A DNA stretch of 64,000 nucleotides from assembly GCA_964398315.1 (NCBI GenBank), contig CAYNMV010000006.1, forward strand, positions 39,957 to 103,956, in the 5' to 3' direction. The stretch is from JADLCB01 sp964398315. Lineage in GTDB: Bacteria > Planctomycetota > Phycisphaerae > Tepidisphaerales > Tepidisphaeraceae. The notes below the pieces were generated by a model. The model saw only the letters and a program-made list of their open reading frames with translations. It was not told the DNA's origin and made no database searches. Both the position numbers and the translations under genes were made by a program. This document shows positions 25,885 through 34,212 of the stretch, in pieces; the first letter of the stretch is position 1, and each line of letters starts with the position of its first letter.

Positions 25885-25919
25885 ATCGATATGAAATCAA
25901 TCTGATATCGGTTTGTCAA
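25882..25919 (-). promoter_or_regulatory. Promoter with overlapping ATATCG operators at the beta-helix gene start
   Basis: On the minus strand TTGACA (25914-25919) is followed after 17 bases by TTTCAT (25891-25896). A 12-bp palindrome CATATCGATATG (25882-25893) includes the start codon and overlaps the -10, and a second CGATAT (25905-25910) is in the spacer. Transcription would begin at or next to the ATG. Confidence 0.55.
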
Positions 25920-26013
25920 TCCTTTTTTTTGTGCCTCGCCCCATGGCTTGAGACCCAGCCGGTACGCTTTGTTCTGTCCCGGCCGCGTTCGCCCGGCTAT
26001 CATGGAACGCCAA

Positions 26014-26913
26014 ATGACCTCCGCCACCGACACCCAGCCCACGCTTCTGTCCACGGAATTCATGGCCCGGCTGGACCAGTTGGATGTCATTTCGCGCAAG
26101 TTGCTGGCCGGCAAGATGAAAGGGGAACGCCGAAGCAAGCGGCGGGGGCAGAGCGTGGAGTTCGCCGATTACCGTAACTATGTCGTCGGCGATGACTTGC
26201 GCTTCATCGACTGGAACATCTATGCCCGCCTGGAGCGACTGTTCCTGCGGCTTTTTCTCGAGGAGGAGGATCTGGCCGTCTACGTGCTGGCAGATGTCAG
26301 TCGCAGCGTGGACTATGGCGATCCGAACAAGGCCCACTACATCAAGCAGGTGGCGGCGGCGCTGGGGTACATCGGGTTGGTGAACTATAACCGCGTGACG
26401 GTCGCCGCCATGAGTGAGGGGATCGTTGCCGAAACTGGCGCCATGCGCGGCCGGCGCAACGTCGCCCGCATGATCGACTTTGTCGAAAAGTTGCAGCCGA
26501 CGGGCGCCAGCCACTTCGCTGAATCGTGCAAGCGTTTCGCCCTGATGAACCGCCAGCGCGGGGTGCTGATCGTGCTGTCTGACTTCTTCATTAAGGAGGG
26601 CTTCGAGGCGGGGCTGAAGTACATCGCCGGCGGCAAGTATGATCTGTTCTGCATCCAGTGCCTCAGCCCCCAGGAGATCGATCCCGATATCCAGGGCGAC
26701 CTCAAACTGCGGGACATGGAAGATGATGACATGGCCGAGGTGAGCATCACGCAGCCGCTGCTGAAAAAATACAAGGCGAACCTCAACGCGTATTGCCTGG
26801 CGCTCAAGGACTACATCACCCGACGCGGCGGTACCTACCTGTTCACCAGCACCGCGGTTCCCTTCGATACCCTGGTCCTCAATTACCTCCGCGAACGCGG
26901 GCTGCTGGGGTAG
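26014..26913 (+). CDS. DUF58 domain protein
   Basis: A 299-residue protein; ATG 26014 has GGAA six bases upstream, and ATG 26002 is an alternative. It has the DUF58 signature: SRRxxRGQS-like KRRGQSVEFADYRNYVVGDDLRFIDWNIYARLERLFLRLFLEEEDLAVYVLADVS, which reads directly as the family hallmark, followed by VWA-like LIVLSDFF. DUF58 proteins usually lie between a MoxR ATPase and BatA-type VWA proteins and are thought to act in MoxR chaperone systems. Here the BatA-like gene follows after 185 bases, but no MoxR gene is present; instead the upstream neighbour is the divergent beta-helix gene. Confidence 0.92.
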   Translation: MTSATDTQPTLLSTEFMARLDQLDVISRKLLAGKMKGERRSKRRGQSVEFADYRNYVVGDDLRFIDWNIYARLERLFLRLFLEEEDLAVYVLADVSRSVDYGDPNKAHYIKQVAAALGYIGLVNYNRVTVAAMSEGIVAETGAMRGRRNVARMIDFVEKLQPTGASHFAESCKRFALMNRQRGVLIVLSDFFIKEGFEAGLKYIAGGKYDLFCIQCLSPQEIDPDIQGDLKLRDMEDDDMAEVSITQPLLKKYKANLNAYCLALKDYITRRGGTYLFTSTAVPFDTLVLNYLRERGLLG

Positions 26914-27098
26914 AGGCGCTGGCTTGTTTTACAAGGCCGATGATCCGGGGCTACAGCAATTCGAACAGGCACCTTTCGAACAGGTACCATGAGATGGTGA
27001 AGCGACCGCTTTTCACGCGCTGCCTCTAGTCGAAGAGCAATAGCCTGATAGGATGGAGCAATTGCCCGGAATCGGGTGAAAAAACGGGGCCCTGCGGC

Positions 27099-29153
27099 AT
27101 GACCTGGTTTCCCACCTTCCTCAACTACCAGACCGCGCTGATCGCCGCGGCGATGGCGATTCCAGCGCTGCTGGTGCTTTACTTCCTGAAGCTGCGGCGG
27201 CGCGAGGTGGCGATTTCCTCCACGCTGCTCTGGAAGAAGGCGATCCAGGATTTGCAGGTCAATGCGCCGTTCCAGAAGCTCCGCCGCAACCTGCTGCTGC
27301 TGCTCCAGATGCTGGTGCTGGTGCTGCTGCTGCTGGCACTGGCCCGGCCGGTGATCAACATGACGCCGGGGGCGGGGAAGGTCACCGTGCTGCTGATCGA
27401 CCGTTCGGCGTCGATGCAGGCGCGGGATGTGGATAGTCGATCGCGCCTGGAGGCCGCCAAGGCGCGGGCGAAGGAACTGGTTGGCACCCTCGGCCGCGAC
27501 GGCTCGGCCGCGGTGATCGCCTTCGATGACCGTGCGGAGATCATTCACCCGTTCAGCACCGATGCCGCCGCGCTGCGTCGGGCCATCGACTCGATCGAGC
27601 CGACCGACCGTCCCTCGCGCTTGAAGCTGGCGTACCAACTGGCCGAGGCACAGGGAACCTTCAACGAGGCGCAGCTGCGGCCCAACGTCCGGCCGGAGGT
27701 GTGGGTTCTGTCGGATGGAAAGGTGCTGGATGACCAGGAGCTGCGCCTGACCGGCGATGTGCGCTTCGAACCCATCGGGCAGGCCGACACGCCCAACATC
27801 GGCATCGTCGCCCTCAGCGCCCGCCGTAACTATGAGCGCCCCACCGAGGTGCAGATCTTTGCGCGCCTGGCCAATTACGGCACCGAGATCGTCGAGCCGG
27901 ATGTGCAGCTCAGCGTGGCGGTGATCGATCCGGCCGAACCGGGCAATCTCTCGTTCGCCAAGACCCGCCTGGCCAGCACCACCCTCCTGCCTGAGCGCTG
28001 GACACAACAGCAGCGCGAGGCCAGCGAAAAAGCGGGCAAGCCAGCGCGGGACAGCGTGGAGTTCACCATCGAGTTGACCGCCGCCGCCGTCATCCGGGTG
28101 GAGCAGTTGCGCAAGGAAGGGGATGCCCTGGCCGCTGATGATGTGGCCCAGGTGGTCATTCCACCGCCGCGGGCGCTGCGGGTGGCGCTGGTGACGGACG
28201 GCAACTATTTCCTTGAGAAGGCGGTGGGGGCGCTGAACCTCAAGGACCCGGTCACGATGCTGCCAGCGCAGTACGAGACCCGCATGGCCGATGGCACGGC
28301 CGGCGAGTTCGACGTAATTATCTTCGACCGCTACACCCCGCCCATACTGGCCCAGACACAAAAGCCACTGCTGCCGGAGGCGGGTAACTACCTCTGGTTC
28401 GGCGCGTTGCCCGGCGGGATGAATCTCAAGACCGTTGAATCAGATGGCCGGCCGGTAATGGTGGAGGATATCGGGGTGCTCGACTGGCAGCGCGATCACC
28501 CCATGCTGCGCTCGCTGCAACTCGGCCGGCTGTATGTCGCCCGGGCGATGAAGCTCCAGCCGGCCCCGGAAACTGAAACCCTCATTGAGGGCCTGCAAGG
28601 GCCGTTGCTGGTGCTGCACCGTGAAGGCCGGCAGACGCACCTGGTTGCGCCGTTCGACCTGCTGCAAAGCAACTGGCCGCTGCGGGTGAGCTTCCCCATT
28701 TTCATGCAGAACGCGATGCAGTTCCTGGCACTTGGCTCGGAGATGAGCGCCCGCCAGAGCTACTCACCCGGCGCCACGCCTGTCATCCCGCGCAGCGCGT
28801 TGCAGCGCGTGCTGTCGGACACGCGCCCGACGATCCGCCTGCATGGTCCCGACGGCAGCCAGGATATCACCATCCCCGCCACCGGTGATTTTGCCCTGCC
28901 TGCCCTGGCGCGCGTGGGGGTGTATACGCTCGATCCGCCGGTGCCGCAGTATGAGCAGCTGGCCGTGAACCTGCTCGATCCCAACGAGAGCAATCTCATC
29001 CCCTCCGATCACCCGCCGGGCAACTTCGGTGAGACGATCGAGTCGATGGCGGGCAAGAAACGGGTCGACCTGTGGTGGTGGATCATCGCCTGCGCTGCGC
29101 TGCCGCTGCTGCTGATCGAGTGGTGGGTCTACACCCGGCGGGTGCATCTGTAG
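27099..29153 (+). CDS. BatA-like membrane protein with VWA domain
   Basis: A 684-residue protein. The N-terminus is the BatA domain: two hydrophobic segments around PALLVLYFLKLRRREVAISSTLLWKKA and LRRNLLLLLQMLVLVLLLLALARP. A VWA domain follows with the MIDAS motif DRSASM (Asp101), then SAAVIAFDD. The middle and C-terminal parts contain extracytoplasmic beta-rich sequence, and a membrane helix closes the protein (LWWWIIACAALPLLLIEWWVY). It belongs with the DUF58 gene just upstream and with the large VWA protein at 50 kb. The role in MoxR-linked envelope or protein-complex maturation is inferred from the family. Confidence 0.9.
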   Translation: MTWFPTFLNYQTALIAAAMAIPALLVLYFLKLRRREVAISSTLLWKKAIQDLQVNAPFQKLRRNLLLLLQMLVLVLLLLALARPVINMTPGAGKVTVLLIDRSASMQARDVDSRSRLEAAKARAKELVGTLGRDGSAAVIAFDDRAEIIHPFSTDAAALRRAIDSIEPTDRPSRLKLAYQLAEAQGTFNEAQLRPNVRPEVWVLSDGKVLDDQELRLTGDVRFEPIGQADTPNIGIVALSARRNYERPTEVQIFARLANYGTEIVEPDVQLSVAVIDPAEPGNLSFAKTRLASTTLLPERWTQQQREASEKAGKPARDSVEFTIELTAAAVIRVEQLRKEGDALAADDVAQVVIPPPRALRVALVTDGNYFLEKAVGALNLKDPVTMLPAQYETRMADGTAGEFDVIIFDRYTPPILAQTQKPLLPEAGNYLWFGALPGGMNLKTVESDGRPVMVEDIGVLDWQRDHPMLRSLQLGRLYVARAMKLQPAPETETLIEGLQGPLLVLHREGRQTHLVAPFDLLQSNWPLRVSFPIFMQNAMQFLALGSEMSARQSYSPGATPVIPRSALQRVLSDTRPTIRLHGPDGSQDITIPATGDFALPALARVGVYTLDPPVPQYEQLAVNLLDPNESNLIPSDHPPGNFGETIESMAGKKRVDLWWWIIACAALPLLLIEWWVYTRRVHL

Positions 29154-29177
29154 CGGGATCGCGTCGATCGTATGGGT

Positions 29178-29486
29178 TCAGTGGCTGATCGCATCCTGCC
29201 ACCGCTCCTCGCAGTTGAACAATACTTCGCAGTCGCAGTAGCCGCCGTTATCGCGGCACCATGCGGCGAGCGCCTCAAAATCGACCGCGTGCTCATCCGC
29301 CCACTGCTGGACCAGCCGCAGCGTATGGTCGCAGGCTTGCGCAAAGAGGGCGGCGTTGAGCATGTCGAACAGCGCCTGCATCTGCTCATCCGCCAGCCGC
29401 AGCTTCGCCCGCGCGGCGGCCCGTTGCTGCGATCGCCACTGCTGGAGCATCGCCTTCTTCCGCTGCTTGTTGAGATCATCAGCCAT
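29178..29486 (-). CDS. DUF2695 family protein
   Basis: A 102-residue soluble protein, with GAGGGACCCGC before the ATG. The sequence CDHTLRLVQQWADEHAVDF, then LAAWCRDNGGYCDCEVLFN, matches the DUF2695 pattern, in which the GGYCDCE.L.N block is invariant. The three Cys suggest metal binding but this is not shown. It converges on the BatA-like gene with a 24-base gap. No function is known. Confidence 0.8.
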   Translation of the reverse strand: MADDLNKQRKKAMLQQWRSQQRAAARAKLRLADEQMQALFDMLNAALFAQACDHTLRLVQQWADEHAVDFEALAAWCRDNGGYCDCEVLFNCEERWQDAISH

Positions 29487-29873
29487 GCGGGTCCCTCAGA
29501 TTTGTCTGCGCGGTGCGGATGAGCGGCGGATGTCATCGGGCGTGCGCTGTCGAGCCATTGACCCCGCGCAGCAGCGTCATCTCCCCGGCTGTTCGCGAAT
29601 GACTGCATGTAGCGGCCGGAGTTCACAATTCCCCGTTCACGCCGCAGCATCTTGTGCCCCATCTCGCATACTTCGGCAAAGCTGATCGCCCTGTCAGTTG
29701 CGATCCTGATCCGCTCCGACGGCATCATGGCCGGAGCATACCACGACCGGCACGATGTCGTGCGCCGGCTGTGTCCTCACCCTCAGCCCGCATCTCACAA
29801 CCCACAGCTTGCTGAGTCCTGAACTCACTGCAACCCTGCGTTCCCACGCCGTCCGCGGTTATGATGCCCGCCG
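29487..29873. other. Intergenic region without convincing gene
   Basis: The 387 bases upstream of both the DUF2695 gene (minus) and the histidine kinase gene (plus). A minus-strand frame is open through it, but has biased composition and no family pattern. I see no RNA or repeat. Confidence 0.4.
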
Positions 29874-31337
29874 ATGACCTCGCGCGTAGCATGGGCGATT
29901 GTTGGGGTGACGTGGGCGATGCTGCTCCTCGGGGGCGGGTTTGCTTATGTGGGGATCTACCGCACGCTGACCGCTGCGGTGGACAATGCCCTGGCCGCGC
30001 GTGCGGCAGCGTTGCCGCGGCTGGTGGGGGTGGAGCGTGGAGAGGCGCGGGACGAGGTGCGGGGGGAACGCCGCGAGCCGGTGCCGCTACCGCCGGGAGA
30101 CCGGTATGTCATTAAGACGGCACTGGGGCAGACCATCGCCCGTTCGGCGGCCACCGAGACCGCCCAGCCGCCGCGTGTGATTGACCGCCAGACCGTGCGC
30201 CTGGCCGATGGCACCCGTCTGCGCAGCGTGAGCGTTGAAGTGGAAGTGGCCGATGCCCAGGGCCAACTCCAGACGGCGACGATCGTTTACTCCACGCCCA
30301 CCCGCGAACTGGATGCGATGCTCAACCGGCTGCTGATCGTGTTCGTGGCGGTGGGGGTGTGCAGTGCGATCGGGGCGGGGATCGTGGCCCGGTCGGTTGC
30401 CCGGCGGGCATTGGGGCCGGTGAACCGGGCGGCCGAGGCACTGGCGACGATCGATGAGTCAACGCTTGGCCGCAGCAGCAGCGAGGCCGGGGCGGCCGTG
30501 GATCCGGCCAACATGCCGGTGGAGCTGCGCGGCATTGCCCAGCGCCTGCGAGAAATGCTGGCGCGGCTTGATGCCAGTGCTCAGCAGCGCCGGCGCTTCC
30601 TGGCCGATGCCGCCCACGAGCTGCGCACACCCATCGCGGCACTGATGACGACACTGGAGGTGGCGCTGCGGCATGACCACGACCCGACCGAGCTGCGCGA
30701 GATGCTGCAGGATGCGCTGGACAGCACGCACTCGATGCGACAACTGGCCGAGGCACTGCTGGAGCACGCCCGCGGCCAGCTGGCACTCGAACGCACAGAG
30801 CAGGTTGAACGGGTGGATGTCGCAAAGCTGCTCGATGAGTGCGTGGGCATCGCCCGCGGGCTGGCGCGGGGGCGGCAGATCAGTGTGGAAGGAACATGGC
30901 CGCAGGGGCTGGCCGCCGGGGTATCGCTGGTCCGCCTGCGGAGCATCGTGCTGAACCTGCTGAGCAACGCGGTGACATACACGCGCAGCGGTGGGCGGGT
31001 GCAACTGGAGGCGGGATGGGTGGATACACCGGAAGGGCGGCGATTGCGGCTGGTGGTCAGCGATGATGGGCCGGGCATCGCCGCTGAGCATCTGCCGCAC
31101 CTGTTTGAGCCGTTCTACCGCGCAGCGCCCGCTCAACCAGCGCAGATGGCACCCGGCGGCGAACAGCGGGAGCATCATGGCCTGGGGTTGTTCCTCGTGG
31201 CGTCGCACGCCCAGGCGATGGGGGGGCACTGCCAAGTGCAGTCCCAGCCCGGCCACGGAGCGCGGTTCGAGGTGATTCTGGCGGCGGCGGACCTTGCACT
31301 GGCTCCCGGAGATGCGCAAGCCATGTCGGCATCATGA
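29874..31337 (+). CDS. Two-component sensor histidine kinase
   Basis: A 487-residue inner-membrane kinase. Helices at about 7-28 and 150-172 flank a periplasmic sensor of about 120 residues that is acidic/basic and shows no known fold. A HAMP-like segment follows (ARRALGPVNRAAEAL). The H box is FLADAAHELRTPI with phospho-His248; the N box is NLLSNAVTYT; G1 is DDGPGI; F is FEPFYRA; G2 is GLGLFLV. All motifs for autophosphorylation are present. There is no response regulator gene in the neighbourhood, so it is an orphan in this window. Confidence 0.93.
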   Translation: MTSRVAWAIVGVTWAMLLLGGGFAYVGIYRTLTAAVDNALAARAAALPRLVGVERGEARDEVRGERREPVPLPPGDRYVIKTALGQTIARSAATETAQPPRVIDRQTVRLADGTRLRSVSVEVEVADAQGQLQTATIVYSTPTRELDAMLNRLLIVFVAVGVCSAIGAGIVARSVARRALGPVNRAAEALATIDESTLGRSSSEAGAAVDPANMPVELRGIAQRLREMLARLDASAQQRRRFLADAAHELRTPIAALMTTLEVALRHDHDPTELREMLQDALDSTHSMRQLAEALLEHARGQLALERTEQVERVDVAKLLDECVGIARGLARGRQISVEGTWPQGLAAGVSLVRLRSIVLNLLSNAVTYTRSGGRVQLEAGWVDTPEGRRLRLVVSDDGPGIAAEHLPHLFEPFYRAAPAQPAQMAPGGEQREHHGLGLFLVASHAQAMGGHCQVQSQPGHGARFEVILAAADLALAPGDAQAMSAS

Positions 31338-31410
31338 GTTATAGGAGCGCACGAAATCCCGTCATGGTTCATTCTACTCTCATCGTGTGTAACGTATCAT
31401 CAGCTTGGTC

Positions 31411-31914
31411 ATGATGGCGCCCGCGCCCAATTTCCTTGCCACCGGAGGTCGTCTGCTGAAGCTGCTGATGGCCTTGCTGGTGGTGCACACTGTGCTGGCT
31501 GGACCGGCCTGGGCACATGAGGATGAGGATGACAGCGGTGGCGGGGGCAGCGGCAAGCCCAGGGAACAGTATGATCTGATCGTCTCCGGCTACTTTGAAG
31601 GGGAGGGCAAGGCACAGGTCAAGGATGATGACACCATCCATATCCAGGCCCAGGTGCGCTCAGTCGATGGCAAGACCAACATCAACCTGCCCAAGGTCAC
31701 CGGTCGCTTCCGCGAAGTGGGCGGGGTGGTGATTGGCACGTTTTCCGGCACCTACACCGTCGGCGGCAAGCCAATCATCCTGATGGGCAAGATCGAGCCA
31801 CCGGATGAGGATTCCGAAGCCCGGCTTACCGGCACCTATATCTACGATGGCGACAAGTTCGGCCGGCTGGTCGGGTACGTCAAGGGCTCGAAAAAAGGGA
31901 AAAAGAAGCCGTAG
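31411..31914 (+). CDS. Secreted hypothetical protein, basic C-terminus
   Basis: A 167-residue protein; ATGs at 31411 and 31414 are equivalent, and neither has a good ribosome site. Signal peptide: LLKLLMALLVVHTVLAGPAWA. The mature part begins with an Asp/Glu/Gly-rich linker, then a beta-rich stretch with repeated Gly turns (DLIVSGYFEGEGKAQV, VTGRFREVGGVVIGTFSGTYTVGGK), and ends with a Lys-rich tail. It resembles lipocalin-like or DUF-type barrel fragments only loosely. It lies 73 bases after the histidine kinase. Confidence 0.65.
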   Translation: MMAPAPNFLATGGRLLKLLMALLVVHTVLAGPAWAHEDEDDSGGGGSGKPREQYDLIVSGYFEGEGKAQVKDDDTIHIQAQVRSVDGKTNINLPKVTGRFREVGGVVIGTFSGTYTVGGKPIILMGKIEPPDEDSEARLTGTYIYDGDKFGRLVGYVKGSKKGKKKP

Positions 31915-32026
31915 AAACCGCTGAGGCGCTCGTTTTCCATCGCCGAGCGGGCCGGTGCATCGTGCGGTCTACAGCATGCAATGCGACCGCGCAGATGGCG
32001 GTTCACCCGCGTGATGGCGCATCCGT

Positions 32027-32719
32027 TCACCACTGCGCTTCTTCAAACGCGCCAAGCGGGCCTTTCCGGGGCTTGGGCAGCATGTTGAGCATCGCCTTGA
32101 TCAGGCTGGCATCACCCGGGCCGGAGAGCCGGAGGTTCAGGGGCGAGCCCTTGATCAGGCGCAGCTCCGAAGCGTGCACCTCCTGCTTTTCCTGCGCCAT
32201 GCGCTGGAATCGTGCCAGGCTGAAGACCTGTGGGGTCAGCAGGTGCATGAACCGCTCAGGGCGATGAAACGCCACCGCGTTCTGGCTTTCATCCAGTTCC
32301 AGCAGCCCCGTGCGTACGGCCGCCACCAGGGCGGCGGCCTCGCTTTTGTTCGCTTCTTCCAGGATTGCCTCGAGATCGGTATAGGGTACGGCGGGACGGG
32401 CCGCATCGTGCAGGATCACGTGCGACACATCCGGTTGAACGGTCTGGGCCGCGGCCACGATCTGGTCGATCCAGCGCGGGCCGCCCTGAACCACTTTCAC
32501 CCCGCTGAAGCTGAAGTGCGCTCCATGCCGCCGCTTGATTTCATCGGCTGTGTCATCCGGCAGGACAAGCTGAATCTGCTTGACCGCATCCCGGTTGAGA
32601 AACAGCTCAATGCTGCGCAGCAGCGCTTCGCGGCCATCGATCTTCACGAACGCGCCACCGGCCTCGGCGGCCTGTCCCTGCGGGGCGGCGGTCAGGAGCA
32701 CAATGCTGAATGTTGCCAT
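32027..32719 (-). CDS. IspD-family cytidylyltransferase-like protein, divergent
   Basis: A 230-residue protein starting at 32719 with AAGG ahead. It aligns by eye with 2-C-methyl-D-erythritol 4-phosphate cytidylyltransferase: FVKIDGREALLRSIELF, VILHDAARPAVP with the catalytic-loop Asp and Arg, and LLTPQVFSLARFQRM. However, the N-terminal CTP-binding loop AAGxGxRMG is replaced by TAAPQGQAAEAGG, so the Gly-rich loop and its essential Arg are missing. It may be a less active IspD or an enzyme for another substrate. No other isoprenoid gene is adjacent. Confidence 0.78.
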   Translation of the reverse strand: MATFSIVLLTAAPQGQAAEAGGAFVKIDGREALLRSIELFLNRDAVKQIQLVLPDDTADEIKRRHGAHFSFSGVKVVQGGPRWIDQIVAAAQTVQPDVSHVILHDAARPAVPYTDLEAILEEANKSEAAALVAAVRTGLLELDESQNAVAFHRPERFMHLLTPQVFSLARFQRMAQEKQEVHASELRLIKGSPLNLRLSGPGDASLIKAMLNMLPKPRKGPLGAFEEAQW

Positions 32720-33151
32720 GACGGGCCTTTCTCTCAAGCGACAAACCGCATAATTGGCCGGATCACGCTGCGCGTCAATCGGTGTTTGCTGCCGGCCCGG
32801 CCCACCAGCGGGCAACCGGACCCGCGCCGTGAGCGGCAATATGCCCCCCAGCCGCGCGGCGATCGGAAAATCGTGAGCAGCAGAGTGGCCTGCACGAGCC
32901 GCTCTCGCCGGAGATGCACGTGCAAGCCGCGATTCAGCCGCTGAAAATGGCCCTGCAATCGCGTTGCCACGGGGTCCGCTGGTCCTGCCGTTGGCTTGAC
33001 AGCCTGCGGACCTCGCTTTACTGTCTGCTGGGTGTTCTGTTCATTCGGCGTGGATGAGCGGAGCCGCACCCGACGGTGGAACGCTGAGTGGTGAGAGTCA
33101 CGCCGCGTTTTATCCCGGTTTGCCGCTTCCCGTTGACACTGGACCATACGC
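32720..33151. other. Divergent intergenic region
   Basis: The 432 bases between the IspD-like gene and the STAS gene. It has the promoter at 32996-33024 for the STAS gene and no recognisable coding sequence or RNA. Confidence 0.45.
32996..33024 (+). promoter_or_regulatory. Sigma-70-type promoter for the STAS/anti-sigma pair
   Basis: A perfect -35 TTGACA (32996-33001), a 17-base spacer and TACTGT (33019-33024). The next gene starts at 33152, giving a leader of about 120 bases. Confidence 0.5.
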
Positions 33152-33511
33152 ATGTCCGAAGCAACCGCCCCAGTCACAGTCAATCGCGTGAAGGATATCG
33201 ACCTCGTCGAGTTCACGCAGAGTAAGATCCTGGACGAGGCCAACATTGCCGAGATTGGCAACACCCTGAACGGGCTGATCGACCAGCGCGAACATCCCAA
33301 GCTGTTGCTGGATTTTGCCAATGTCGATCATCTGTCATCGGCGGCCCTGGGGATGCTGATCAATGCCAACAGCCGCATCCGCCAGAAGAACGGCCAGCTT
33401 CGCCTGGCCAATATCAAGCCTCAGATCTTCGAGGTCTTCGTGATCACGAAGCTGAACAAGCTGTTCCGCATCCTCCCCAGCCGGCAAGAGGCGCAGGAGA
33501 GCTTCACGTAG
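33152..33511 (+). CDS. STAS-domain anti-sigma factor antagonist (RsbV/SpoIIAA-like)
   Basis: A 119-residue single STAS domain. It has LLLDFANVDHLSSAALGMLINANSRI, in which the Ser of HLSSAAL is the normal phosphorylation site, followed by ANIKPQIFEVFVITKLNKLFRI. Unphosphorylated STAS antagonists bind the anti-sigma kinase and release the sigma factor. The anti-sigma-like gene follows after 20 bases, so the two genes form a partner-switch pair. No PP2C phosphatase or alternative sigma gene is present here. Confidence 0.95.
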   Translation: MSEATAPVTVNRVKDIDLVEFTQSKILDEANIAEIGNTLNGLIDQREHPKLLLDFANVDHLSSAALGMLINANSRIRQKNGQLRLANIKPQIFEVFVITKLNKLFRILPSRQEAQESFT

Positions 33512-33531
33512 GTTTTTCGGGACGAGCCTGG

Positions 33532-34056
33532 ATGGTGAGTAACGGTCCCAACGGTCGCGATCCCCGCAGGGCCTCCCGCACCACTGGCGGGGACGGGCCT
33601 CGCACGCCCGGGACCGGCGGGTCGGGTGAGGGGCAGCACGTGTCAGTCAGCATTCCCTCCGATTTCGCCGCCAGCCGGGAGTTGCAGCACCGCATCATCC
33701 AGGAAGTCACGCGCTGCGGCTACAACGAACAGAACGTCTTTGCCATCAAGCTCGCCCTCGAAGAGGCGATGATCAACGCCATCAAGCATGGCAACAAGCT
33801 GGACATGAAAAAGCAGGTCCATGTGGACTACCTGGTCCGGCCCGATCGCGTTGAGGTCATTATTGAGGATGAAGGCCCCGGTTTTGACCGCAGCGCGGTG
33901 CCCGATCCCACCCTCGAGGAAAACATCTGTAAATGTTCCGGTCGTGGCATCCTCCTGATGGAGGCCTACATGAACACGGTCGAGTTCTCCAAGGGTGGCC
34001 GTCGCATTCGCATGGTCAAGCAGAATGAGCCCGATGCGGTGCCCCGCAAGTCGTAA
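33532..34056 (+). CDS. RsbW-type anti-sigma regulatory factor (Ser/Thr kinase, GHKL fold)
   Basis: A 174-residue protein. The first 35 residues are Gly/Arg/Pro-rich and probably disordered. The HATPase domain has the N box in KLALEEAMINAIKHGN, G1 in EDEGPGFD, and a lid-like SGRGILLMEAYMN. This matches RsbW/SpoIIAB-type kinases, which phosphorylate the STAS partner and bind sigma. The CKCSGRG segment with two Cys right at the ATP lid is a feature I recognise from planctomycete homologues; whether it is redox-active is unknown. Confidence 0.94.
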   Translation: MVSNGPNGRDPRRASRTTGGDGPRTPGTGGSGEGQHVSVSIPSDFAASRELQHRIIQEVTRCGYNEQNVFAIKLALEEAMINAIKHGNKLDMKKQVHVDYLVRPDRVEVIIEDEGPGFDRSAVPDPTLEENICKCSGRGILLMEAYMNTVEFSKGGRRIRMVKQNEPDAVPRKS

Positions 34057-34212
34057 GGGCACGCGGCCCATGCAACGGGCCACCGAACAGAAGGGGCGGG
34101 GGAGGGGAAGGCACGCCTTCCTTTTTTTCTTTGGTCTTTTGCCTGTTTGCCCTCGTGGCCCCGGCTGTACGGCTTCCGCTTCCGCTCCTGACCGCCTACA
34201 CTTCGACGCCGA

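Noticed and set aside
29523..29860. Minus-strand frame in the gap before the histidine kinase gene
   Set aside because: Composition is erratic, it runs into the DUF2695 gene in a different frame and no family pattern is visible.
31363..31414. A 16-codon leader peptide ahead of the 31411 gene, overlapping its start
   Set aside because: The AGGAG is too far from its ATG and the peptide has no attenuator-like composition or hairpins.
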